Assembly (NCBI GenBank): GCA_037013685.1
Contig: CM072884.1
Coordinates: forward strand, 105,637,548 to 105,701,547
Direction: 5' to 3'
DNA length: 64,000 nt
Source of the DNA: Acridotheres tristis
Lineage: Eukaryota > Chordata > Aves > Passeriformes > Sturnidae
The stretch's first letter is position 1. Each line of letters starts with the position of its first letter. Under the pieces are notes generated by a model. It worked only from the letters and a program-made list of their open reading frames with translations. It did no database searches and had not been told where the DNA came from. A program made the translations under genes and the position numbers. Positions 14,349 to 25,300 of the stretch are shown piece by piece.

Positions 14349-15001
14349 TGTAAGAATACAAGGAGGAAGCCACGTGGGGGAAAAGGGAAAAAAGGTTCAT
14401 TCTGGGATAACTGAATGTTGTGTAATCAAAGGGAAAACCCCAGTGTATTCATCTTTGGCAAGGAACACATCTTCTTGTGTTTCCAAGGCAGGACTTTGCT
14501 GAGTGCCTTTCTATGGGAAGACAGGTTCTAAGGATAGTGCAGAGGCCAGTCTTTCCCAGTGAGTTACAGCTGTACTGATTGATTACCAAGGAGTGGAAAC
14601 AGCCTTGCCTGCCCAGTGAATTTGGGTGTTATAAAAGAGTGGGGTAGTGACCATAAGTTGTAGAGGGGGTCGGGGTTGAGGGTCTGTTGGCTGTGCTATG
14701 AAGAGGAAGGGGTGTGTGGCTGTGCAAGGGACAGACAGGGTGAGAAGATGCTGTGTGAGGGACAGACAGGGTTAGGTGGCTGGGTAAGGGACAGGTTGGG
14801 GCTTAGCCAGTCATGCAGAAGGAAGAAGGAAACTTGCAGAGAGGAGAGGAGTCAGTATTGTGTGAAGCTGCCTATGGGGAAAGGAGTCAGAGTTGCCTTG
14901 AAAGACATCCACTGAAAGAAAGCATGGAAAGTTTTTAATAAAGGAGTGGTAATGATGCCAGTCTAGTCTATCTTGACATAATTACTGCACCTTTCCCTAC
15001 A
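14349..15001 (+). mobile_element. Possible solo LTR, unidentified family
   Basis: This is a tentative call from structure only. The segment can be framed by TG (14349) and CA (15001). It contains a TATA-like TATAAAAG at 14630-14637 and a polyadenylation signal AATAAA at 14937-14942, about 300 bp apart, which fits a U3-R-U5 order on the plus strand. Its G-rich, repeat-bearing middle differs from the AT-rich flanks. I do not recognise the family and see no matching target-site duplication. The alternative is unique sequence with chance motifs. The 79 codon ORF at 14676-14915 arises from the tandem repeats inside. Confidence 0.3.
14716..14810 (+). repeat. Degenerate minisatellite, about 31 bp unit, three copies
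   Basis: Three consecutive variants of one unit can be read, each with the core aagggacagacagggt or a close form: near 14727, near 14758 and near 14788 (the last diverged to aagggacaggttgggg). Each core is preceded by a 'ggctgtg/gctgtgtg/ggctggg' leader. The unit spacing is about 31 bases. It lies within the tentative LTR. Confidence 0.65.
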
Positions 15002-15776
15002 TAGACCCTCTTCTCTTCCTCAGTCATGAAGGGAAGATGCCACCACACCTCCCCTCTGCTTCCAGCCAAGCCACTTCCATCCAGCTGGGAGCTGCAAGGA
15101 TGGGCTGCAGTGGCTGCTTTAGGCACACCTCACACCTGCCCCAGCTCATGCTGTGTGCCCTGGCTGCTCCTGTGACAGTGGCTGTCCCCTGGAGCTGCCC
15201 TCCTTCCACTGCCCACCCATCAGCTCCCAGCACCAGAGCTGCAGGCACACTGGCTCCTGGCAAAACCCAAATACTGGGGCTAACATGGGGGAAAGGCTCC
15301 CTGGCCTGACACAGGCACTGCTGCCCTGGTCTTTCTCCAGCACTGAAAGGATTTCCTTACTGAGACATTTCAAGTGCCAGGCACAGCTCTCATTGCCTCC
15401 CAGCCCTCTCTGAGCCACAGGCAGCTCCAGGCTCACTCTGCTTCCACAGCAATTTAATTCATGGGGAGAGTGAATTCTACTATACTAAAAAAATAGGAAA
15501 TAAATAGTAACAGTACCTCTAATGGTCCCCATGAGTGATTAATTCTTTGCTTAGCTCAATTTTAGATGCTTCCTTTACCTTTCTCACATCTCAAGCACAG
15601 TTCAGTTTATTTCTTACCTCATTGATTCTTTAGTTGACATAACTCCACTTTACAGGTATTTCCTAGCACACTGAGGCATAAGAAAGTGGTTCACTGCAAA
15701 CAAGTATGATTACCTACAGCAGTCAGAACACCCTGAAAATGTGAGTTTGCTTGTTTTTTAAAGGATGGAATTAAAG
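15002..15776. other. Intergenic, locally GC-rich, no gene seen
   Basis: From about 15030 to 15430 the sequence is GC-richer than its surroundings and open in several frames on both strands (79-96 codons). Multiple overlapping open frames are what GC-rich non-coding DNA produces, and no domain, signal peptide or splice pattern supports a gene. The rest returns to AT-rich unique sequence. Confidence 0.5.
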
Positions 15777-16247
15777 AATCATAGAATAACATGGAAAGTG
15801 ACCTCAAAAGATATATGATCCAACCTTTTGTGGAGGAGTGAGCCTAGCTGAGATTATCTAGCACCTTGTTCATTTGTCCCTTGAACAACTCCACCCTGTC
15901 CCTGTGCAGTTATTCTGAATTATTGTTGTCAATGTAAAAAATTCTCTTATGTGGAGATGAAACCTCTCCCAGTTCAACTTGCACCCATTCCCTCATGTGA
16001 CTTATGGTGAAGGGAGAGCCTCAGTCCTCCTTTAAGATGACCTTAAAGTACTGGCAATTCTGATAAGGTCCCCTGAGAACTTTCACTGCTCCAGAGTGAA
16101 CAGACCTTTTGCCTTCACTCATTACTCACAGGGCAGGTCCTCCAGCCTGCCTTTGGGCCCTTTCCAGTCTATCCACACCTGTTTCTGAATTGTGGGGACC
16201 AGAACTGGACACAGCACTCCAGGGGCAGGCTGATAAATGCGAGTGGG
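15777..16247 (-). mobile_element. CR1 LINE, 3' half of an interrupted copy, minus strand
   Basis: The plus strand begins with the CR1 octamer end reversed (aatcatagaataacatggaa) and continues through typical reverse-complement CR1 phrases: atatgatccaaccttttgtg, then gagaactttcactgctccag, then gggaccagaactggacacag, then cactccaggggcaggctgat. The CR1 then stops at an LTR that starts at about 16248. The same CR1 appears to resume at about 16773. Confidence 0.88.
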
Positions 16248-16772
16248 TGTTGGATCTCAGAAATCTGGACTTTTTGAGCTTTCTGTGCTTCCAGGCACAA
16301 GCCCCCTAAAAAACACTGCTCTAGACCTGCAATCTTGGAGAAGGCTTGTAAATATGAATAATGAGTTAAAAACCACAAATGTGTAGTGGGTTAGATGTGT
16401 GTGTTTTCACTGAGTGATGGGTTTTAAATTTGAGGGTTTTATAGTATAGTGGTAGATATAAGACAAAATGAAAAATTTTGGGTAGTGTCTTTCTCTTTGT
16501 TCATCTCCTTCCTTCTTCACAAAACTTAAGTAGTTGTCTTTGGTTGGTCAGTCTAATGTCACTCTAAAAGTCGTGAAAATCTATTATTAGGTCAAAAAGA
16601 TAAATAATATAGGTGTTAAACTTCTATTGGTTTGTTTAGCTTTAAAAGGCCTTGAAGCAGGCTCAGCTGTAGCCATTTTTCCTACTTCTAGCAAGGAGCT
16701 AGAGGTGCTGTTGTACTTCCTGTAATTCTTTGATAAGATACAATAAACATCCAAACCCAAACACGAGAATCA
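16248..16772 (+). mobile_element. Solo LTR nested in CR1, plus strand (copy B)
   Basis: About 525 bp alignable end to end with the reverse complement of 4344-4858. It starts tgttggatctcagaaatctg and has AATAAA at 16742-16747 near its 3' end. No retroviral coding remnant is present, so it is a solo LTR left by recombination between two LTRs. Exact ends are uncertain by several bases: a 4-bp direct repeat CGAG brackets an alternative frame (16240-16243 and about 16764-16767, with the LTR starting TGGG and ending AACA). Copy A carries the same CGAG at its 3' end, so that match may be part of the LTR rather than a duplication. Confidence 0.78.
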
Positions 16773-17160
16773 CCTCAATCGCCTTTCAAATAATCCTGGC
16801 TCTGAGGGAAAACAAACGAGACTGATCACAAACCACCAATTAGTGGTGCAAAGCTCAGCAAGTGGGAAGATCCTGTCTCTATCTCAGCCAGCTGTGCCCC
16901 GGTGGGTGCAGCCCAGGATTTGATTTTCCTCATTGTGGCAGCCCTGCACTGCTGGCTCAGGGTCACCTTGTTGTGCACCAGGGTCCCCAGGTCCCTCTCA
17001 GCAAGGCTCCCCAGGCACACAGGTCCTGTGCTCAGCTCTTTGGTTGTGTCGCCCAGTGCAGGGGCTGTCACTTGCCTTTGTTACACCTGATGCTGTTATT
17101 GCTGGCCCACTTTCCACATGTGCAGGTCTCTCAGGAACAGGAGGCTTAGCCCTGAATTCC
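16773..17160 (-). mobile_element. CR1 LINE, 5' part of the interrupted copy, minus strand
   Basis: Past the LTR the plus strand again reads as reverse-complement CR1: gcagcccaggatttgatttt, then ctgcactgctggctcagggt, then caccagggtccccaggtccc, then catgtgcaggtctctcagga. The order and orientation continue the CR1 broken at 16247. The left 100 bases are poorly conserved and the right end is approximate. The 81, 95, 62 and 103 codon ORFs here are repeat by-products. Confidence 0.82.
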
Positions 17161-20100
17161 AGCACTAGAGGCATGGAGTTGAGCTGGGATCATCAAGCTG
17201 TCAGGGTAGCACAGCTTTTCAGAGTAGCCCTTGTTTTATATTGAGATCAAGCAGCAAAATGAACTGTTGGTGCCCTCCCTCGATGAACTCCATTGGCATG
17301 GGGTATGTTTACAGTAGCAGTCCACAGAATGGAAAAAAAATATTAATTTATCAAATTTAAAAGCAGTGTAAATCAATGCCTGTATTGTTTTAATTCCTTG
17401 CACACTCTGTGATCTCCAAAGGGAGGATCTTAAACTTCTGTGGTGTGTTGAGCTCTCTTTGACAGGAGATGTTTTGCAGGAAATTTAAGGGTTAAGTCAC
17501 CTTGCCTCTGTTTTGTCTGAAGCATAAACAATAAAGAAGAAATCTGACATACCTAATGCAAATAAAATAACTTAGTCACAACATTTTAAAACTTCTCTGC
17601 TCCTTCCAAAGCATAGCAGGATCAAAAAAACCCTGAAGTTTCAGACTCTGTAAAATGAAATTCATGGTTTGTTTAACGGCATATACAACTTATCAGAGTT
17701 ATGCTTTCAGTGAGAATTTAGAAAGAATAATGAACCTAAGATGAGACACCCCATCCCCAGAAATAGTATTATTCTTACTTGTCCTAAAAACTGGCAGGGT
17801 GTCATCTCATTTTTCCATTCTGGTACAAGCAGACAGAGGATTAAAACAAGGCAAAAACCAATCTTAAGTTAAAACAGACATGGCTCAGGGCTCAAACCAG
17901 AGAGAGATCAGTTATCTTGTGACTCCTCGCTCAAAAAGCCTGGTAAACAGAAACATGCTAAATCACTGTTTAGTGCACTAACCTTGGGCTTGCAATAACT
18001 GTTTTCAAAGATTTCTGTTTCAGGCCTTTATTTTCCTTATAATATAATTTATGCCATTCTTATATTTTTTTAGGTGTATGAAACCAAATAAGTAGCTTAA
18101 AAAAGTTATAGTGCATCAAGGTAATCAATATCCTTCATTATCAGTTTGTGTACATGCACCCCATCCATCTCAACTGGGAACAATAAATTTTCACAGTTAT
18201 TCAAGTGCTTTGCAAGCACTGACATCCTGTTTACTGTTGAAGTCAGTTCAGAGGCAGTGCTGAATTTTAGGATTAAATGTCCATTACAGAGATTGCTATG
18301 GCAACAACTATACTTTGAAACTGAAATTTTAGTTTCATTATAGACTGCCTTTTCTTTTTCTGGTCGCAGCCAGTAACCAGCTCATCACGCCAAGTGTTTG
18401 GGATATGCCAAATCAACTGATTTAATTTTGGTCATTTGCACATCCTCCACCCAAGCATCCCTGAATTTCGTGCTTTGTTTTGAACACAATGCAATACACT
18501 CCTGGCCTGTGCATACCAACCTCATTTGTGTTGTATATTTTGATAAAATATTCATACAAAGTCCAAAATTTAGGCTCAGGTTGTTTAATAGATGTCAATT
18601 CAAAGCTTGGAAAACTTTGAAAAAGAAGGGCCAAACAATTTGGAAACAATTTTTCTTCTGACTTTAATGTTCCAGCTGTTTCAGAGGCCTCTGAGAAAAT
18701 CAGATAGGCAGGTACTGCTTGCACTTCAAGCACTGCTGATTATCTCTGCATCATAATTCAGTGCTTTTGCTGCCAGACAATCTCTTGGTATTATTTGAAC
18801 TCATATGGTTCCTGGTTCCCCTTTCCCTCCCAAATCACTTGAACTAAACAGCTGTCCTTGGTTTCCAGCTGCTAAATCAGTTTGTCTGGGGTGGCTAACT
18901 GAGAATTGCAGTGTTTAGTAGAGTTTAGTGGCATTTAAATCTAGCAAAATCCTGGTGAAGAAAACTGCAGCAACTCCCTCAGACCTTCCAAGTAAAGGCT
19001 GGCTCAGGCAGTGTGTGCTGTGCCAGCAGGATTTGGTTATAACCCATCATCCTCTCTACATTGAGCTGTTCCCATTCTCTCTTCCCATTCCCTTCCCTCT
19101 GCCCTCTCTGGCTGCCAGGAAGGGCCTGGCTCAGCCAGCACAGCAAGTTCTGCAGCTGCTGCAGCTCCTGGGAGCGTGGCAGGGCCAGGGAAGGTTTGGC
19201 ACCCAGGAGCAGCATCCCAAGAGCCAGGCCAGCTCCATCTGGGAGCTCCTGGGACCCCTCTGCCAGCACAGCTCTGCCAGCACTGGTGCTCTGAACACCT
19301 GGGAAGAGGGAGAGCCAACAGCATCCCATGCTGTGTCCCCCTAAGCAGCAGCAATGTCAGTAATTCTTTGTCAATGAGACAATAAATGGGAAAAATCATC
19401 CATCCCACCCATCTTAATTAATTTTCCAATCTTTGGATTAGATTTTTAATCATTCTTATTCCAAGTGCCTTTTGTTTCAGATTGAGTGTTATTTTTAAAA
19501 TGCTCACATTCTGCTGAAAAAAATAATACAATGTGTTTCTTCAAGATGACCAACTATGGCAATTCTATTAATAACTTCTTAATGAAGTGCAAGGTTTTTA
19601 AAATGTCTTCATCTAAGCTGTGCTAGCATTTCAGTGTAAGTGGAATTAATTCAGGAACTTCAGATATGGTTTTCATTTAAACAAGATTCAGTGAGTGATC
19701 CAGGATTCATGCTCCAACAAAATTTTCTACCTAAAAAGGAATTTTACAAGAGAAGACTTCTATTTTATTGTTTATTTACTTTTAAAAAACAAAAGCTATC
19801 CATTAAAAGGATAAATTCATATTTTTTATCAGGAACTTGAACACAATGTTCTCACTCTTCCGTTTCCTTCCCCCAAACAATGCTCTAGACATTGCTGATA
19901 TACAGCCATGGCATTCACAAGCATATTAAAGTTATTTACAAAATTGTTGGAGGCAGAGAAAGTCTCGAGTACATGTCCCAGAACATATTGCCTTCAGAAG
20001 CTCTAGTTATAAAGTCATTTCCTCTAGTTTAATCAGAGCCCTGAAATGTTTCAAATGGCACTGTATAAACAAAGCAAAATATTAACATCCTCCCTGTTTT

Positions 20101-20582
20101 CTCAGCAAGTGAATAACTCTGTATTTCCCAAGGCTCCATAAGACCTGAAAGAAATTGAAGCTCAAAGATTACAGGTGGATCTTGAGAGAATAAGTGCAGA
20201 GTATTTCCACACTGCATTTCAGTTTCAATTAAAGCCACCTTAAAAACTGAAAAAAAAATTTAATTTGTGTCTCATAGATGAGTGCTTGCAACTTAAAAAT
20301 TCTACTGCATCTCATTTCGACCTGTTCAATGGAAATATTATCAGCACCATCTATTAATTCATATATCTAATCTGTTCTGTGACAGGAAAAACCAGTTTCC
20401 TTTCTCCTTGTTAGCTGGTTTTATTAGATGATAGAGGAAATGCCAAGGGAAGAAAAGAAAACTCTACACATAAATAGAAAGATCTCATGTGTAAAAATAG
20501 TTTCAGGAAAAAGCAAACCCCACAGGCTTCAGTTCTGTTCAGTGGATCCAGCCTGAAACACACTCACATCAATTTAAAAAAG
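17161..20582. other. Intergenic, no gene seen
   Basis: Unique AT-rich sequence with one GC-richer patch at about 18990-19340. There, five overlapping ORFs of 69-138 codons lie on both strands. They lack any domain I recognise, and a Leu/Gln/Ser-rich composition follows from CTG/CAG-rich sequence. I do not call a gene. No definite repeat is seen elsewhere in the stretch. Confidence 0.55.
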
Positions 20583-20778
20583 CCAAAAACAACAACAAAA
20601 AAACCAACCCAAAACAAAAACAAAACAAAAAAAACCCAAACAAAAGAAAACCAAACAAAAAAACCACACACACACAAAAAAAAACCCCAAAAAACCAAAA
20701 AAAACCCAACTCCCCTCCAACAAACACACAGAAAAAACCAAACCCCCACCCTAAACCACACAACAACAAACAAGCAAC
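20583..20778 (+). repeat. A/C-only low-complexity tract, about 195 bp
   Basis: A strand-asymmetric simple repeat made almost only of A and C, such as aaaacaaaaacaaaacaaaa and ccaaacaaaaaaaccacaca. I count two internal G residues before 20774 (20646 and 20731) and very few T residues. It has no fixed period. The 104 codon ORF across it is Lys/Thr/Asn/Pro-rich and the opposite-strand ORFs are Phe/Val/Gly-rich; both are translations of the tract, not proteins. Confidence 0.92.
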
Positions 20779-21859
20779 AAAAAGCTTCAGATCAGGTGTG
20801 ATCCATAAATTCAGTTTTTAGCAACCAGGGTAGTTCCAAAGCAATTTTTCTCATTAAGCAAATACTGAATATGTTGCTTTCATATTTTGAGCTTAATTCA
20901 AATGTGTGTCAAAAATAGAAGGGAAATGGCACATGGTGCAGCATAGATGACATTAATGAAGCCTCCTCATGTTCATTTTTTATTCCTTTTTTTAAAACTT
21001 TTTTTTTCTGAAAGGAAGTTCTGCCAGAAGATTACAAGGAAAATTGTAAAGGAAAGTTATCGTTTGCCTTTTCCTTTGCCAAAATGTATCTCTTCTTGTG
21101 GCTCTGAATAAACTTTCAATGGTGAACTGGGAAAATAAAGGCAAAATATAAAATCACAATTCCTTGCTCTTTTTTGTATTCCCTGCATTTCTTCTTCAGG
21201 CAGAGACAACCTAATTTTTTCCATATTAAAATAAAATTAAGTCTGCTGTAATAAAATTAAGTCAGTGCCAAAAAAGAAAGGCCCAGTTTCACAACTGCTG
21301 ATCTCAGCCAGTAGTCTTGACCTGGTCAGTAAGATTTTGTCCTCACCAAAAGTCAGCAAGGAAGTAGCAGTACACATGAAAGATGAATTTCATTCACCAC
21401 CAGAACTTTCTGATGGCACATAATTCTTACCCACAACTACTACCACAGTTGCTGACCCTAATTATTTTACTACTGCATACAGCCTCAAAGGTGAGCTATA
21501 TAGTTACTGTTTTGAATCCCACCTAAGAATGTATAAATGCAGTGCAATTATTCAGAGAGTAACTTATTAAATGGTTGGGGTTTTTTTGGGAGAATAGAAA
21601 ATAGTCACCTTTTCCAGTATGCCTGAAAAAAAATATTTAAGGTAGAGAAATTATGCTTTTCTCTTTAAGAAAACCAGCCAATTCCATAATCCAAGGTAAT
21701 CTGGATGTGAAGAAGTGAAATAGCTTGAACAACTTCATACACTGAGCTCAGAAGTATGAACCTATTTACTGCTTTCCTGCCAGCTGGAAGGACTCCATGG
21801 TAGAGATGTCCTGCAGTGATCCTGGATTTCATGGCAGCCTTAAGGACACAGAGCAGGAT
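20779..21859. other. Intergenic, no gene seen
   Basis: AT-rich unique sequence. The short phrase ataaaattaagt occurs twice, at about 21231 and 21252. No exon, RNA gene or transposon is recognisable. Confidence 0.55.
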
Positions 21860-22363
21860 GGGGCAGCCTCACCTCCAGCTCTGTGTGATGTTTTGGTATC
21901 CACAATAGAAGAAAGATGTTTAGCTCTTAGAGAGCATCCCAAGGAGAGCAACAAAGATGGAGAAGGGTCTGGAGGGGAAGCCGTGTGAGGAGGGGCTGAG
22001 GGCTCTGAGTTTGTTCAACCTGGAGGAGACTGAGGGGAGACCTCACTGCAGTCACAACTTCCTTGTGAGGGGAACAGGAGGGGCAGGCACTGATCTCTGC
22101 TCTGTGGTGACAGTAAGAGGAACCAAGGGAATGGCCTGAAGTTGTGTCAGGGGAGGCTTAGGTTGGGTATTAGGAAAAGGTTCCTCACCCAGAGGGTGGC
22201 TGGGCACTGGAACAGCTCCCCAGCACAGTAATCACAGAACTAAACCTGAGAATTCAGGAAATGCTTGGACTCTTGGGGATGGTCTTGCTCAGGGCCAGGA
22301 CTTGGACTCAATAATCCTTGTGGGTCCCTTCCAACTCAGGATATTCCATGATTCTATGATTCA
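21860..22363 (+). mobile_element. CR1 LINE 3' end, plus strand
   Basis: A good CR1 3' terminus. It contains in order ggagagcaacaaagatggag, gaggggaagccgtgtgagga, tttgttcaacctggaggaga, ttgggtattaggaaaaggtt, cagagggtggctgggcactg, gggtcccttccaactcagga and the terminal octamers tccatgattctatgattc. It keeps the final coding part and 3' UTR only; the 5' boundary is approximate. It is the best-preserved CR1 in the window, so probably among the youngest. Confidence 0.93.
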
Positions 22364-25300
22364 GGCATGCACATTAAATATAGTCACTTTCTCAAAGGGA
22401 ATAATTCTGAATGGCTTCTTCTGAACACGAGTCGGCACTCAAGGAACAGAAAGAAGAACCTGTGTTATAGAATCCTACCTCAGACAGCCCTGGAGAGCCA
22501 AGTAAAGGTTCACTTTTTTATGTAATTTGAAGAAAAAATAGCTGGGATTCAACAAAGAAAAGCTCACCTCCCCTGATCTATCTACCCATTCACATCTGCA
22601 GAGGCACCAATGACTCACACAGCTGTTCCTACACAGTGCAGAGCACTGCACAAAAGCATTTAGCCCAGTTACAGGAGAAACTGTTTTCTTCCTGCTGTCT
22701 AGAGAGAGGGCAACTCATTTCAGTATATTTGCACACATAAAAGCCCTTTTCTGTGCTGTCATCTTCCAGTGACAGTCATCTGTGCTGGCTTCTGTCCAGT
22801 GACAGTGACATGACAAGTCTTGTGACTGCCTGCACATCCATGAACAGGTAACACAAAGCATCACTAAGTGGTATTTATTCAGTTAAACCTTTTTATATGG
22901 GTTTCCAGAAAACTTATTGTGTGAAAGTGAAAGCTGTCTATGTCCTGACAGATATTTACTGGGCTTGGAGCAGCAACACGTGGGACAGATGTGAGCAGGG
23001 CTGCACTCAGGATTAATGAGCTGCCTCAGAAGCTGTGCAGTGATGGGTGACTCACTCAGTACTTAGGTGTTCACAGGTGGGATGCATCAAATTAAATGTA
23101 GAGCTTTACAGCTGAGCTTTTAGGGCATGAGTTCTCAAGTAAGAGCCTGAAGTGAATGACAGCAATTGGCCCCCAAAATTGTCATTTATTTCCTTCTACT
23201 AGAAAGATGATCTATTTTGTAAAGCTCTAAAATAAGTCAGATGAACCCTGAGTGATTGCAGTAAGAATTTACAGGAGGGGAAAGGGGGTTGGAAGTTCCT
23301 GTCCTTTTATGATCTCACACTTGTCTTTACAGATGACCTGAGTGTGATGTTTAGCTGCCTCTGGATATCATTGTTTGGGTACTGGAGACAAAGCATCTTC
23401 ATTAGCCTTTCCCTCTACCAGAGATAATCAGCCCAGGTGATTCAAAGTCACAAACTACTAATATGGCCCTTCAGGTCAGCAGCTTCAGTGGCTGTTTCAG
23501 AATCTCTCGGGCAACTAAGAATTTCATAAATATGGTCTTGAAGCCATTTTAAATCCTTCTGGTTACTGCCAGAGTCAAATATTAACTTTATTAATACAAT
23601 TACTGGAAAGGAAAAGAGAAGTAGTAGCTGCTTTTAATAAAACACAAAACAAGGAGCCAATTTTTATTAATGTTTTGTGTGTGAAAATTATGATAATGTT
23701 GAAATGATTTTCAGCCTGCCTTTGAGGATAATAAAAAGCACTACAGCAAATGCTGAGTACTTGAGATATTCTCTTTCTGCTCTGTGATTTTTCATTTCAC
23801 AGATGCTTATGAATTACCATAGTTAGTTCACAGCCTCAGTACCTGTTCTCAACAGCATTATGGAAAGGAATATAATTTCCAACCCCTCTGGTATCATGGT
23901 GGATGTGCAAATTTCCAACCCCTCTGATCTCATGGTGCATGTGCACTTAGCATGAAGGGCATTCTAGGTATTCCTTAATATATTGGTATAGGGTTAACTT
24001 GAAGTGCAGAAGAGTTTGAGAAACTGCTGGCTTGTGATAATGCAGCATAAGAGTAGAGGATGTCCTTCCCATCAGAAATGGGCAAGTGTCAGATGTAACA
24101 GAGAAGCACCAGGATCTTCTCAAATCAACCCAGACAACCAGGTCACTCCAGCGGTCTTCTGGTGAAATTCTCAGCTGGAATAAATGGGCAGGATCTACCA
24201 CAACCTACTTCTGTTTTTTTGCTCTCAGCAGGGCAGTGGAGCCTAGCTTCTAAATTATTGTTGTATTGGGTAATCAAATCTGTTGTACGAGTTGATCCTT
24301 TACCCAGAGGGGATACATAAATCTCACAATATACCACTGTCACAAGGAGAAAATAAGTTTGTCCCATAACATCTCAGGTAAAGTACCAGCATCCCTGCAC
24401 TGAGACAAGGAGGGAGTCTAGGATGAAATTTCTGCCCAGGATTCACTTCTGGAGGACTATATTGCAGCAGAATAGAAAGAAAGGCTCGTTCATGTATTTA
24501 CAGGAATTTCTTTTTAATCTGTGGTCAGGGAGTCAATGGTCAAGTACCTTTCCACCAGTCTACGTGATGGGCTTTGGTAGCTGTGAAATTACACACAGTC
24601 AGAGGTGAGGAGGGGAGCAGGATCTGTTCACCACTGCTGGTTAAATGAAAACCCAAGAGCACACTAGCTCACACTATGAAGTTCGCTTGTGGAGCTACTC
24701 TTTTTTTATCTTGGACATCAGTAAATCTTCAGACATCCTGACTCAGAGGCCTCCCTAATGCTTGGAAGCTGGTTTCTCAAATGAAGCCAGCATTGAAGAA
24801 AATATACATTCCAACACCATGGAGTATGAAACTCCCAATTTAAAAATGCTTAAATGTTTTTTGTTTGTTCTGGTGAAACAGATTTACAGACTTCTTCTTT
24901 TAGCTTCACAACATTGTTTCTGTTACCAGTAATAGACCAGATCTTCAGTTACATCTTTTTAACAAAATCCATTCTTAATCAGTCTTCTCTTAAATTTAGC
25001 ATAGAAGCATTAAGGTAGTAAATTCCTTTGAAATTAAACAAAAATATTTATAAATATTTTCTCCAGAGCTCACAGTAATTATATTGAAGTTTTTACTTGG
25101 TGATAAATAGTTGTGGGAATTTGATAACTTATACAATATTATGTCGTCATTTATCCAGCATTGGTTGCCATAACTCCTACTTCCACCACCTCAGACAATC
25201 TCTGACTTCAGAGCTGCAGCTGGCCAAAAAATGTCTACAGAAACTGTTTGTAGATGACTGCTATGATGATACTTTTCTAAGAGACACTGGAACTTCAGAG

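Noticed and set aside
18928..19408. Cluster of ORFs up to 138 codons
   Set aside because: Five frames on both strands are open at once in a GC-richer patch, with no domain or splice signal; this is composition, not coding.
20487..20801. 104-codon Lys/Thr/Asn-rich ORF and two Phe/Val/Gly-rich ORFs on the other strand
   Set aside because: They are translations of an A/C-only low-complexity tract and would be open in any frame.
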